The position numbers were made by a program, and so were the translations under genes. The notes under the pieces are model-generated. The model saw only the letters and a program-made list of their open reading frames with translations, had not been told where the DNA came from and did not search any database. This document shows positions 9,022 to 21,689 of a stretch of DNA of 64,000 nucleotides, one piece after another (position 1 is the stretch's first letter; each line of letters begins with the position of its first letter). Source of the DNA: Metellina segmentata (lineage: Eukaryota; Arthropoda; Arachnida; Araneae; Tetragnathidae); assembly GCA_947359465.1 (NCBI GenBank), contig OX375882.1:54744509-54808508 (forward strand), written 5' to 3'.

Positions 9022-11955
9022 ATATAATTTCAAGAACACAAGAATTTCCAAAAAAATTCCAATAAAAGTCTTAAAAAATGATAGAAAAATGAAGAAATGT
9101 TGGTGGATCAGGGCGTCATCAGGGAGGAGCCTGACCCAAACAACATAAAATGGTGTTTTTTACATATGAGCAGCATTAGGCTGAAAAAATTGCTCATACA
9201 CTCCCCCAAACACCACCAAAAGCAAGTAAAAGAAAAACAAAACAAAATACCAAAACAGAGCAGGAACAATACGAAATGAAACCCACCTATGGTAATGAAA
9301 TGAAATGAATGGTAAATGAAAGTTTAACTTGCGCATTAACCTTCACTGTTCTAATATTAAAACTTATAACTCCAACTCCACTTTTAACCTGGAATTCCAT
9401 CATTTTTCTTTACATGGTTTTAAAAATGCACAAATTACTATACGTGATATTGTTAAAGATACAAAATTAAGACTGGCTAAAGAAAATATTAACATTTTAA
9501 AATTTAAAACACTTGCTCCTTGTGGTTTAAATGATTTATTTCAAAATACACAGGTTAATGTTGATAACTGCAATACTTTTGCTTTATTCCATACGTCAAA
9601 AGAGAAAACGAAGAGAGGTTGTAGAGGAAGCGGTGAAAATAAGAAACTAAACACCTCTAATAATATTCACCAGTTTAATAATTTTATATATAACCTGAAA
9701 TTTCTTGAAAAACACTTTATTAAAAATTTTAATTTTAAACCTTAAATTTTTTTTTTTTTTTGAATGATGGTACGTGTCTTAAATTTAAGAATTTACTCAC
9801 AAACATTGACTCTCTCAATCCTCATTTCTTACTTTTTCTCCGTGATCTATTTAAGGCTAGACTTTCTAAAATTAATAAGAAAAAAACTAGTAGGAAGGAT
9901 AATCCAATATATATGAAGATAAGTTTTAAACATCCTATTTTTGATAAATTCCACTTTAACAGAATTGTGAATAACCTACAGAATATTTTTCCTTTAAAAT
10001 TTATTAATATAAAAAAATGCTTTAAATAGGATTTACCATTGGGGAGAAAATTTTTTAATTACAATCATTTTTGCAGTAAGATTGATTTATATCGAGATAA
10101 AGTTGTTTGCTTGTGCGACAACATAGATTTCAGACCCTATTTAAATGAAGACTTAGGACACATTGTGACTGGTGATCTTGGTATTGTTGAAAATGATCAA
10201 TTAAGGGATATTATGTATAAAGGTACTAAATTTAGGCCCATTTATAATTTTAAAATAAATAGTATACTTAAAAGCTTTCTGGAAGACATTGATAATTTCT
10301 GTTTTATGACCTCTTCTAAATTTAAAGTCCCTTTATGTTTGTTTACAGAATGGAAATGGAAATTATATGATCATTTTAAAGATTTTATTAATAATAATAT
10401 TCTATCTATTTTTGACAATACCGGTAATTACAAGACAATAAACACAGCCATTAAGGATATTCAAAATAAATTTATTATTACTCCAGTAGATAAAGCCTCA
10501 GGTAACTATGCTTTCATTTGTAAAAAACTTTATTTAAATTTACTTGATGCCGAACTTAAGAATTCAGATACATATAAATTCTGTTAATTTACTTATAATA
10601 CCATTATTAAAAAAATCATTTCTTCAAATAAAAGAGTTAAAATCACCTGTGGTAATAACTCTTATATGATTAATCCTGGCTTTCTACTATTTAAATATTT
10701 AAAAGTTATCCTTGCTACCATTATTGATGAAAGCTTTACCTGGATTATATGTGATAATAACAAGGTTTTGAATTTTTTGGATAAAAATATTATTAATGAT
10801 ATTCAGACGTATGATTTTAAAGACCTTTTTATAAGCATACCCCTGGACAAATTGAGAGATGTTTTGAACTATTACTATCATGATTTTAAAAACTTAATTT
10901 ATCTGAATTTTGAGGAATGGGAATTTTTGGTTAATTATTGTATTTTTAATAATTTTATTTTTAATGGTGAGCATATTTACACTCAAGTTAAGGGTATACT
11001 CCAAGGTTTTAATTTTTCTTCCATTCTTGCTAATTTATTTCTTCATTATTTTGAAAAAACTTTTGCCTTCAGATAAATACTGCTTTTAGATTTATTGATG
11101 ATTTAATTGTTTTTAATAATAGCAACTTTTCTAATATTTGGAAATCCATCTATCCAGACGAACTTTCTTTACTTAAAACCAATCTGGATAACAATAACAC
11201 TGATTTTCTAGACATAAAAATATCTGTTTCATCCGACAAAGTTGACATTAATGTATATGATAAACGCAGCGATTTTAAATTTACTGTCATCAAATTAATA
11301 TTTTGGGACTCCAATATCTCTAAAAGAATATACTACAACACGATAGCTGGTCAATTGGTACGTTTCAAAAAAATTTGTAATTCTGATGCTAACTTTTTAT
11401 TACAATGTAAATATCTAAAAAACACACTTCTCAATAACAAATACCCGTATTCATTCTTTAATAATATTTTTGAAAGGTTTATTAATATCAACACCTACAC
11501 AACCCATGAATAGCTATTTATGAATATATTTTTAAATAGGGGCTGGGAATTTCATATTATTTATATTTTATTTTTCTGGGTTTTTTTTGGACTCGTTGCA
11601 TTGGAAGTATGATGTTAACATATAAGTTATATTGTTTAATTGATGGCATTTGGTGGTAATTTTTAGGCTTGTTGTTGTTGATATCCCGGCTGCGGCTTCG
11701 GGTTTCATTTCGTATTGTTCCTTCTCTGTTTTGGTATTTTGTTTTGTTTTTCTTTTACCTGCTTTTGGTGGTGTTTGGGGGAGTGTATGAGCAATTTTTT
11801 CAGCCTAATGCTGCTCATATGTAGAAAACACCATTTTATGTTGTTTGGGTCAGGCTCTGATGACGCCCTGATCCACCAACATTTCTTCATTTTTTATCAT
11901 TTTTAAAGACTTTTATTGGAATTTTTTTGGAAATTCTTGTGTTCTTGAAATTATA
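9022..11955 (+). mobile_element. Reverse-transcriptase element with ~255-bp terminal inverted repeats, copy 1
   Basis: Left repeat 9022-9284 and right repeat 11700-11955 are inverted copies (atataatttcaagaacac inward), differing by a 5-6-bp indel and a few substitutions. Between them lies one RT-type coding region on the plus strand. The RT resembles Penelope-like polymerases (a GIPMG-like segment and an IDD catalytic motif), and Penelope-like elements are known to carry terminal repeats in either orientation. No GIY-YIG endonuclease, integrase or tyrosine recombinase is recognisable. It starts next to a TA microsatellite. Confidence 0.7.
9329..11513 (+). pseudogene. Penelope-like reverse transcriptase, broken, copy 1
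   Basis: The coding region is collinear over about 2.2 kb but interrupted: a frame change in the T-run near 9745-9760, a TAG at 10027 (CAG in copy 2), a TAA near 10585, and a frameshift near 11074 just before the catalytic motif. Landmarks: ITPVDKASG (fingers), TYDFKDLF (motif A aspartate), KGILQGFNFSSILANLFL (GIPMG-like motif), then in the shifted frame RFIDDLIVF (motif C), FLDIKIS and YDKRSDFKFT further on. All catalytic aspartates are still visible, but no full-length protein can be made. Confidence 0.75.
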
Positions 11956-11956
11956 T

Positions 11957-13556
11957 TGCTTACCATGCTATGTCTGCAGCTTCAGCGCTCTTGCATGAGT
12001 AGTTTCGAGTTTCGGTTTCTGGTTATTGCACCCCGGCTGTTTTTTTTTTTTTGTATATTTTTTGTTATTTTGTGTGTGTTATGTAACTGTTATTTTGTAT
12101 ATTTTATGCTATTATATATATATATATATATAAAGGATGTGTATATAATAGTATATTTTCTATAGAAATGGATACGATGGTTCTTATTTTGGACGCATGC
12201 TTTTCTGTAAAGCCCAAACGAAAAACTCATTGAGATCTGGCCAACCAGTTTGTACATCTTTCGTTTTCAGAATTCTACATTCGAATTCCAGCACCCACTC
12301 GAATCTTAGATAGTCGTGTAACACTCTAAAGGCGGCTTCTTTGATCAAGCCAACACAATGTAGACATATTCAAAAATAATCTATTTGAAGATCATAAAAC
12401 TCTTTTCAAGTGATCAATTGTCCATAACTAACCCTAGAAGTACTTTTACATCACTCCATTTGACATTACATCGGTCATAAAGTTCTGGGCACTTATAACA
12501 TAAACATGGGCAACATAAACCCTCTTCATTTGACGTTACACTGACATTACGATCCCCTAAATCTCAAGCCCCTTGAGAACACTCAAAATTCCATCGACAG
12601 GTGTTTTTCAGATGAAAGGGGCTTGAAAGACGCAAGAAAATACCAGAGACGATTGAGACCTGGGACAGATGATACGTTCGCTAGCCTCTGCCCAACCCTT
12701 CTCATGCCAAAATATCTGTTTATAACTCGGTAAACTGCGCAATTGCTGGATGAGTGAGTGTTTCAAGTGTTGTGTGCGTGGGTGTTTCAAGCACGCTTGG
12801 CGCCTCTTCGTCTGGACACATGCGCTCACGTGACAATGAGGGATGTTCGATGGCCCAAACATATTGTATACATTTCGACATGTTATATACATTATTATAT
12901 ATCGCAAAGGAGCGGTGAGTCATCAAAAAGAGCTAGCTCTTTTTAGTGAGTGAGCGGTTCCGATCCGATCCCTGAAAAGAGTCATTTTCCCCATCACTAG
13001 GGCAGATAGTGACAGCGAGTTTCAACGGAAAAAGCAAAAAAAATCGTTGCTATGGTGATTGTAGCTATGATAAATATGATACCTGGCAAACCCGTTATAT
13101 TAGTTACAAATGCATCCTTTCGTTTCGCCAATCCCTCTGCGCGCGATCAGCAATTTGTACACTTTCGTTAAATTATACTTTTCCTCACATCGTGTTTATT
13201 TATGAACCCATTTTAAAAATAATTATACCCTAAGAAAGACTTCATTTTAAACTTTTACATGGTATTTTCAAATTTTAAAACAAATAACATTGAACTATAG
13301 TTACAACAGTTTTAGTTTTGTATCGGAAATTACGATCTAAAAGTACCGAAATTTGTATGATCAACTTTGAATTGCATCGACTTTATTTATAAACCAATTT
13401 CAAAAATAAATGTACCATATTAAAGAGTACATTTTAAGGTTTTCGTTGATGTTTTCAAATTTAAAAAAATAATAGTATTAAGGTGTAGATATGATAGCTT
13501 TAACAAAAAGTAACGAAAATTTACCAATATTCCGAAATTTGTAATACAAACTTTTG
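11957..13556. other. Spacer between RT element and hAT-like element A
   Basis: No gene recognised. It contains a T-rich tract, the TA microsatellite and a perfect 20-bp palindrome aaaaagagctagctcttttt at 12925-12944, with gagtgagcggttccgatcc and ccccatcactag just after it. Those are reminiscent of hAT-type subterminal sequence, but no partner end was found. Short open frames on both strands look random. Repeated at about 25702-27317. Confidence 0.5.
12113..12132. repeat. TA microsatellite, copy 1
   Basis: About 20 bp of TA; the corresponding tract in copy 2 (25859-25892) has about 34 bp. Confidence 0.9.
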
Positions 13557-13564
13557 ATAGCATC

Positions 13565-14382
13565 CAGAGGCGGATTAAGCGTTACGCGGACTAAGCGGCC
13601 GCGTAGGGCCCCGGAATACGAAGGGGCCCCGAGGTCTTAAAAAGTCTTTTCTTTAGTGTTCGAGGAAAGATGTGACAGCGTCTTTACAATGTACTTCTTT
13701 AAGTGTAGTGGAAAGAGTTTCTAATATACAAGATGATCAGCATGAGCAGATGCTGAATTAGCTATAAAACTTCGTTTCACACATAGAAAATATGCTTTCA
13801 CTGGAAGTTGGATAAAAAATATATAAATAAATAATTTACAAAAATGACATTGATGTTTGTACGTTTTAAGATGAATTTGATAATTTTTTAATGTTTCTAA
13901 AAGAAAACGACGACGCCATAAAACCCACATCAGACATCTATCGAGCCATCAAAATAATGTTTTGCACATTTGCGAATGTATAAACATTATTTAAATTTTT
14001 TTTAACAGTTCCCTTATCTGATGGGCGTCAGGAGAAAGATCGTTTTTTGTTTTGAAGTGTGTAAAAAATTAATAAATGAGTACTATGGGAAAAGAAAGAT
14101 GAATTAATATGGCCATTCTGTATATAGAGCAGAAAATTTTAAACCGAATTTATAATGCCAAAATAATTGACGAATTCGCAAAAATTAAACCAAGACCGAA
14201 ATTTAAGTAAAAAAATGTTTTTATTTTTTATAAATTTATTTAATGTGTTATGGTACGGAATTTTTTCTTTTTTCTTTGCTAATAAATTAATGAGAGTTTT
14301 CTTGAAACTTTTTTCTTCCTTCAGTTTGAGGCCCCTGAAAATTTTACAGTTTGGGGCCCCCACTTGACTTGGTCCGCAACTG
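13565..14382. mobile_element. hAT-like non-autonomous element A, 818 bp
   Basis: It starts cagaggcggattaagcg and ends ggtccgcaactg. It is flanked by a perfect 8-bp target duplication atagcatc (13557-13564 and 14383-14390), the hallmark length for hAT transposons. There is no transposase, so it is a deletion derivative or MITE. It is related over its length to element B at 8054-8858, and its right terminal repeat has decayed (gcaactg instead of gcctctg). Confidence 0.85.
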
Positions 14383-15033
14383 ATAGCATCGAATTTATTT
14401 ATTAACCAATTTCAAAAATAATTCTATCGTAATAAAGAGGACATTCTAAGGTTCCCTGCTATGTTTTCAAATTTAAAAAATAATAGTAATAACATATAAA
14501 TATGACAGGTTTTTTTTTTTTAAATAACAAAAATGTCTTCATTTTTCCCGAATTAAAAAAAATTTCTAGGAACTAAATTAAAATTTATAAAAAACTCGTC
14601 GTCCTGCACAAATTATTTTTTAAAGGTACTCTAATAAAAAAAATCATGGCTTAAGACTGAAAATTTGTACACCTTTTGCTCACTCGCATTAGATATTTCG
14701 CTTGTTCAAATTTGACGCTTAATAAATCTAGTCTTATTAGTCTTGTTCCCTGTACAATTTTGAACAAACCATGTTAATTTAATAATTTTCTTATTCGTAC
14801 TTTCTTGGGAAACCGTCTAAGAATCGAGCGAAAAACGCGAGTTTTCAATCCTGCGGCGTCTGCGGTAACATTTTTTTAATATAGAGAGAAAAAAATCCAC
14901 AGAATTCATTACAGCATTTTTATTTAAAAGCCAATTTGTGTATGTGTTGGTTACATCTCTTTTCTGTTGGCTTTTTAAAAGGGAAAGCACGGTGGGGAGC
15001 AGAATACTTCTTTCGTTTTCATTTCACACGTAC

Positions 15034-15132
15034 CATTCACTAAATTATAGTTGTCGTCACACTTGCAGACATGACCTGACCGCTTTGGCACGCAAAGTTG
15101 TGAACATTCGTTATCCAAGCATCGGTTCTCAC
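15034..15132 (-). CDS. Post-propeller EGF exon, array copy 2
   Basis: A duplicate of 28797-28895, with identical coding sequence, acceptor and donors. It can follow any of the upstream propeller-closing exons in frame (phase 1 joint), so it could substitute for the array-copy-3 EGF exon in alternative splicing. Confidence 0.75.
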
Positions 15133-15990
15133 CTGAAAAAAAACCCATCGCATAAAAAATCGGAAGGTATTTAATTAATTTCGTTATGAGATTAACAGTT
15201 TTGGCACAACTAAGGAATAAAGTTCCTCCAAATCTTAAATTAATGATTTTAAGAAAACTACATGAGTGGGTAGATGGACAATCATAAGGAGCAATTTGTA
15301 AGAGCTTTTGAATGAAATAAAACGAAAGTTTAGAAGTGATATTAAGAGTGAACGGTGTGTGGGTGGGTGTGGAGGGGGGTGATGTCTTCAGTCGAAATAA
15401 CGCATTGCACGTCGCACTTCCGTTGCAATAGTGTCACAATTCAAAAAGTGCGTTTTACTAGAAGCATTTGAAAAGATCTGAAGCCATAGGATTCACTGTG
15501 TGCAGACTGTTTGTCACCATCGATTCGAAATTTTCATAATTTGATTTACGAAATTCTTTCTGGCGACGGACTTCAAAAGGGGCATTCATAATCATTCAAA
15601 AACGACATTTTCTTAGGTATGGCGTTCTTGCAGAAGGGGTGCGATATGTACTATAATTCATCACTCGTAGCAAGATTGTGATCCTCTGTGTTCACTACTG
15701 CAATATCAGTATACAGGCTCGATCAGATAGTTTCCAATTTCAACTGTAAAATATATTTAAATTAAAAAAAGCATTGCCCATGTTTAACACTACCTTTTAC
15801 CATATTTCAGGTAAATTAATAATTCACTAATACCCAAGCTTTTTTTTTATCCTTTTAGCCAAAGTTCCAGGTATGGTTTGTAGTCTTTATTCCCATAAAT
15901 CTTCAAATGGTTTCGGTGAGGAATCTCGTCCCCGACCTTTCTAACTTTGAGAGATATCGTGCCATCAGTATATTGCCGATATTTTATGAT

Positions 15991-17534
15991 GACGAGATCA
16001 GATTCTGATCAGTTTTCTTCTAAGGGCGAGACATCTCGTCCATCAAGATCTGGTCGGTTTTCTTCTAAGGGCGAGACGTCTCGCCCATCAAGATCAGGTA
16101 AGTTTTCTTCTCGAGACGAGACATCTCGTCCATCAGAAACAGTAATATTTAAATTATCAGACATAATATAACACGATCTTTATTGTCTGCGCATAAAATA
16201 TGAGACAAGAATTTAACGAACATGCATAAACATTTGAGAGTTTGGTAAGGATTGAATTATACAATTTGATAAAAAAGACGAGATCAGGATCTGGTCAGTT
16301 TTCTTTTAAGGGCGAGACATCTCGTCCATCAAGATCTGGTCGGTTTTTTTCTAAGGTCGAGACATCTAGTCCATCAAGATCTGGTCAGTTTTCTAAGGAC
16401 GAAACATCCCGTCCATCAAGATCTGGTCAGTTTTCTAAGTGCGAGACGTCTCGTCCATCAAGATCTGGTCGGTTTTCTTTTAAGGTCGAGACATCTCGTC
16501 CATCAAGATCTGGTCAGTTTTCTAATGACGAGACATCTTGTCCATCAAGATCTGGTCAGTTTTCTAAGGGCGAGACATCTCGTCCATCAAGATCTGGTCA
16601 GTTTTCTAAGGACGAGTCATCTCGTCCATCAAGATCTGGTCAGTTTTCTAAGGACGAGACATCTCGTCCATCAAGATCTGGTCAGTTTTCTAAGGACGAG
16701 ACATCTTGTCCATCAAGATCTGGTCAGTTTTCTAAGAGCGATACATCTCGTCCATCAAGATCTGGTCAGTTTTCTAAGGACGAGACATATCATCCATCAA
16801 GATCTGGTCAGTTTTCTAAGGTCGAGACATCTCGTCCATCAAGATCTGGTCAGTTTTTTAAGGGCGAGACATCTCGTCCATCAAGATCAGGTCAGTTTTC
16901 TAAGGACGAGTCATCTCGTCCATCAAGATCTGGTCAGTTTTCTAAGGACGAGACATCTCGTCCATCAAGATATGGTCAGTTTTCTAATGACGAGACATCT
17001 TGTCCATCAAGATCTGGTCAGTTTTCTAAGGGCGAGACATCTCGTCCATCAAGATCTGGTCAGTTTTCTAAGGACGAGACATCTCGTCCATCAAGATCTG
17101 GTCAGTTTTCTAAGGACGAGACATCTTGTCCATCAAGATCTGGTCAGTTTTCTAAGAGCGAGACATCTCGTCCATCAAGATCTGGTCAGTTTTCTAAGGA
17201 CGGGACATCTCGTCCATCAAGATCTGGTCAGTTTTCTTCTAAATACGCGACATCTCGCCCATCAAGATCAGGTCAGTTTTCTTCTAAAGACGCGACATCT
17301 CGCCCATCAAGATCAGGTCAGTTTTCTTCTAAAGACGCGACATCTTGTCCATCAAGATCTGGTCAGTTTTCCTCTAAAGACGCGAAATCTCGTCCATCAA
17401 GATAAGGTCAGTTTTCTTCTAAAGACGCGACATCTCTCCCATCAAGATCTGGTCGGTTTTCTTCTAAGGGCGAGACGTCTCGTCCATCAAGATCAGGTCA
17501 GTTTTCTTCTCAAGACGAGACATCTCGTCCATCA
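15991..17534. repeat. 42-bp palindromic satellite, array copy 2
   Basis: Unit-for-unit the same array as in copy 1, with the same 139-bp interruption. One visible difference is a change in the unit near 16562 (ttctaag here, ttataag in copy 1). Confidence 0.93.
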
Positions 17535-17867
17535 GAAACAGTAATATTTAAATTATCAGACATGATATAACACGATCTTTATTGTCTGCGCATAAAATAT
17601 GAGACAAGAATTTAACAAACATGCATAAACATTTGAGAGTTTGGAAAGGATTGAATTATACAATTTGATAAAATAGATTCATAATAACTTTGGAAAAGGT
17701 TAGATTTGATTTAAAAAATCAACGAAACGTAAAAATGCGAAAAGGTTCGTATAGGAATTTTTGCCCCTCAAATCTCGCACATTTAGAAATGCATTTTTAA
17801 ATTTTTTATTTACAAAATTTCTCAGTCAAACTTTCTATATGTAAGATGGTTTTAAAAGTAGATGTAC

Positions 17868-18067
17868 CTTTTGGTTGTGTTGCTTTATTGGCTATCATAA
17901 GGACTTCCGTTTTGGTATTTCCTTTGAGAATTTCCGTGCAGTTCCTGCCGCTGTGTTTATCACATCTCATCAAGCTGTCTGCATTGAAATTGGACCAGTA
18001 CACGTAATCTTCAAACAAGACCAGGCTCAGTGGATGGTTCAGCGGAGTGACCTCAGCAACAACTCTC
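17868..18067 (-). CDS. Propeller-closing exon, array copy 2
   Basis: A duplicate of the exon at 31420-31619 with the same 200 nt, splice sites and phases (2 to 1). Splicing from the array-copy-3 EGF exon (phase 1 end) into this exon would shift the frame and meet a stop after about nine codons. It is usable in frame only if spliced directly from 36722-36934, or if the EGF exon uses its weaker gtgtga donor. Whether it is expressed cannot be judged from sequence. Confidence 0.75.
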
Positions 18068-18157
18068 CTAAATATGACGTAGAAGCAGAAATTAAAACAG
18101 ACTGAAAACAACTCACAGAACTTCTGTTCTTCGTGTCAAATGTTTAAGGTGTTAGCT

Positions 18158-18661
18158 TCTAGATCGGAAGGTTCCTGTTTGGAATCCGGGTCCGGGCATG
18201 GATGTTTGTAAGCGTATGGTGTAGAGGAGGCTGGTGAACTTTATATCTGTCGTGGCCGAAGGTCCTCACATTGGGTTGGTGTGGAGGTTTGGAGAGTGGG
18301 GTGCCAGCTCAGATATTGCCTCGTCATCTGACCGTGGTTCAAAATTATGTGTTGTTTTCCTCGGATCTTTTCCTCAGAGGATTGATGCCGGCCCGCATCG
18401 TCGTCGATAGCCTGTTGTGTTGTTCTAGTACGACGTTAATTAAAATTACCCAACCGTTGATAATGGAATAGCAATGGTATTTGATTGACGTAACAGTTTC
18501 AGCAACACAGCGGGCTTTGGCGACGGTATAGTATGAAACGGAAGGGAAAGATCAGACGATAACATCATGTCATTTTGAACCGCGGTCAGATGACAAAGTC
18601 AACACCTGATCTGTAACCCCTATTTCCAAACTTCCACACCACACACAGCAACAAAGGCCAT
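18158..18661. mobile_element. Pair of tail-to-tail SINEs, array copy 2
   Basis: Duplicate of the SINE pair at 4418-4921. Confidence 0.65.
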
Positions 18662-20250
18662 TGTCCAGCTAAGCAAGCAGCACACACTCCAGTGACGCCA
18701 AGCATCACAGGGGCTGAAGTGTGCCAAGTGAGGAAAAATAACTTTTTTTTCGACAGTTGTCTCTGGGCGTCTGGAACTACGCGTCGGGAACTCAGATACT
18801 CACCATCGAAGTGCTGGGGGATGGATTGGACACCGGACAGGTCTATTGAATTTAATTTCATTCTTATTTTTATTCAATTAAAAATGCAGTGATTGTCTCT
18901 ATTTTTATTTGTGATCAATTATGTAAAATTTACTTGAATTCTGTGACAATATATTTTCTTTCTTGATTACCTGATGTGTCCTGTTTCTTTTGCAAGACTT
19001 TAATTTACTTGCATGATTATCACCACAATCACGGCCTAGTCAACGTATAACAAATGAAAAAGTGTCAATCTAAGCACTCTGCACATGGAATAACTCCTCA
19101 TTTATTACACTTTGGAAGAAATCAGTTATTAATTTTTGACACATTCAATCATGAAGAAGAAATACCTACTTTACCAATGAATCAATACACAAATAAACTG
19201 CTGCTTTCCCTCAAACAACTTTATGCTAAAGTTCAGCATAACTTACAAAACACTAAAGATCAAGAGACTGAACAGAAATTAAATAAGTCATCTCAAAGAA
19301 ATATCAAAACTGGGGATATTGTGTACCTAAAATCAACTGATACATTTAAACCTAAGTTCCTCGGACCATATGAAGTTGTTAACAAACCAAATCCTCATAA
19401 CTGCTGTATTAAGGAACTTGATAATCCATTTTCTGAAACAATCAAGGTCAATGTGCATCGACTTAAACTGTCAGCTAACAGATTTTTTCACTTACAACAC
19501 ATCACACCTACACAAATAACCAACACACAACCTAAACAACTTTTACCTCCATCATATTGGTTGAGAAACAGATCATAACATTCTTGTTTAAGTAAACATA
19601 TTATGATACTTATTGAAACTAACTTGTGATTACCTTTTGCTTGTGTCGTCAAATACCATGTATTTCATAATAGTATTTTTTCATATTAGTCAATTACTGC
19701 ATTTTTACTTATTAATCACCTGTCCCCCACTGCATCGTCTGGGTGAGTATGAGTGATTCTTTCGTTATTCTTCGTTCCTCTTACTCAAAAAAAATTACGT
19801 TTGATTTCAGATCTGTTGGACAATGCAACATTTTTTTTGTTTTAAAATGTTAGTCACGTTTGTTTGTTTATTTTCAGAAGCCCAGGTCAGCTCTCCTTTC
19901 ATGTAAACATTTTGATAATGCCTGTTTCAATTTTTCTCCATAGCCTGATCACCTATGTGAACATCTCCAGACTGTTATTACAAACTGTTTACATTACACT
20001 GCCTCATCACGTGTATTGCTTTTAGCACTACACCTAGTGTACTACTCTTTATGTAGTTTCTACCAAAGGTAGTCGCTCAAATTTGTCATACCGATTAGGT
20101 CATTTTATCTTTATTTTTACTCTTTAAAAGGTTTGTGTTCAAACCTGTCAAGTCCTCACAAGTGAAGGTCTGTAATATTGGGAATTGTTTTGTCCTCATC
20201 AATTCGTGATGTAATGAACAACTGTGCAATTCAGTGCCACAATGGGCACG
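18662..20250 (+). mobile_element. Same LTR element truncated earlier, copy 2
   Basis: 5' LTR 18662-19052 and integrase remnant as in copy 1, but identity with the element ends at 20250 (gggcacg), 290 bp before the corresponding point in copy 1. An unrelated segment follows. Confidence 0.85.
19054..19578 (+). pseudogene. Integrase C-terminal remnant, array copy 2
   Basis: As in copy 1, with one visible codon change near the end (acaaca to ataaca, Thr to Ile). Confidence 0.8.
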
Positions 20251-20540
20251 CCATTAGTTAGCCACACTAATTAATGATACATTATTGATAAAATTGATCA
20301 TAAACAAAATCTCAGACATGTACTGTTAATTCAAGTAAATGAGTATACATATACATTTTTTTATTTATTCTGCCTATAAGCAATGTTCAGAGTGAAATTT
20401 GGGTTACTTAAAATGAAGCATTTACTATAAAGTTTTAAGTTAGAAGGAACACAAAAAATCCTTCAAAAAGTCCTTTTTTGTTTTATATTCTCAAAAAATT
20501 TGAAATTTTATTCTTTTGTTTGACACCAATTTTATGATAT
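20251..20540. other. Unrelated 290-bp segment at the copy 2/copy 3 junction
   Basis: It replaces retrotransposon sequence found in copies 1 and 3 and shows no visible similarity to it, yet has the same length to the base. AT-rich, no gene. It may be the original sequence left of the duplicated unit. Confidence 0.7.
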
Positions 20541-21014
20541 CTTAAGTAGAACCGAAGTTATAAACAAAAGAACGTTTTGATAGCTGTCAAAGTTTTGAAA
20601 TGAAAAATATGTCGACTTAGACGAAAAACTGCTAACAAAAGTACAATTGCATGCAAATTGTACCGTAAAAAGGTACCATTAGCCAAAATAAACCTTAACC
20701 AAAGGTCTGAAGACATTAACGCATTTACTTACGTACTCGGAGTAATCAACACTTTTGTAAATGATTTTCATTAATGAAACTTTTAAGGTGATTTTTCTCC
20801 ATGATGGATTTTTCACACTTTTCCCAACTTTAAAATGATATGACTCAAAATCTATTCAAGATAATTGCATGAAATTTGGTATGTATATTCTTCAAAAGAA
20901 TTTGTCTTCAGCTATTTTAAAAATTATTGATATGTTATAAAATATAAGTGTTTTTATAAATTATAAATTCAAAAAATGATCATTTTTAATTTAAAAATTT
21001 TTAATTTGCATGTA

Positions 21015-21263
21015 TTAAAAAAACTGTGAAGACAAATTTTTAAATATAATATCTGCTTTTAGAAAATGTAAATATTGTGTCTTTTCATGAATAATTTCTT
21101 TGTTATATCTAGAGATTGTTTTCAACCACTGTGCTCGAAGGGTCGAGTCGCTGGGGAACTCATGGTATGATACATATTCCCCTACTTGCTCTTGAAACTT
21201 CTTAATACGAGTGTGATAAGACGTACAAAACGGCACACAACAGTTCACCATTGTCTCTATCAA
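21015..21263 (-). pseudogene. THAP-type zinc-finger fragment, copy 2
   Basis: Same as 7275-7523 with one residue change (TRSKK to TRIKK). The third array copy ends before this point, so it has no THAP fragment. Confidence 0.6.
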
Positions 21264-21689
21264 GTTTTTACTGATTTAAGGCTTTAAAATAATCACTAAA
21301 TCGAAAATACTGCGAATACAGAACACGATTTCTATGCAATCCAATGGTAAACAACCTGCTTTTCTTGGTAGGGTGACAGCGCTCTCAAGCGGTAAGAGTT
21401 GGAAACTTTCAGTTAGGTCGGCTCTTTTGATCTTTTGGGTAATGATTCAGCCTGTACAACCTACGGTTACGATCAAGTTTAGCCTTGAACTAGAAAAGTA
21501 CTTGTGGTGCTCTTGGCGCCATCTCTTGGTAGGAGAATGAAAATATGACTGTCACAAAGTCTCATTTGGTAACTAAGTGGTTTTAGACCCGAACATTCTA
21601 GAAGGAGGTGTTTTACGGGAAAGGGGTATCGCTAAATTTTAAAACTGACAACGCGGAGAGAATTAAAGGTTCCCCCAAACAAATATTAC

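Larger units (their letters stand above)
6806..20545. repeat. Complete array unit, defined from its junction
   Basis: One full period, taking the unit start as the common sequence aagtagaaccgaag that follows both junctions (6803 and 20543). Contents in order: THAP fragment, split SINE with hAT-like insert, reverse-transcriptase element, TA microsatellite, second hAT-like element, EGF exon, 42-bp satellite, propeller exon, two SINEs, and a truncated Ty3/gypsy-like element. Confidence 0.85.

Noticed and set aside
9097..9279. 60-codon ORF, mirrored at 11705-11890
   Set aside because: The same peptide appears at both ends of the RT element because it lies in the terminal inverted repeats; not a separate gene.
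11850..11880. Hammerhead ribozyme in the RT element's terminal repeat (ctgatga motif present)
   Set aside because: Penelope-like elements can carry them, but the required GAAA partner and stem II are not found after the ctgatga.
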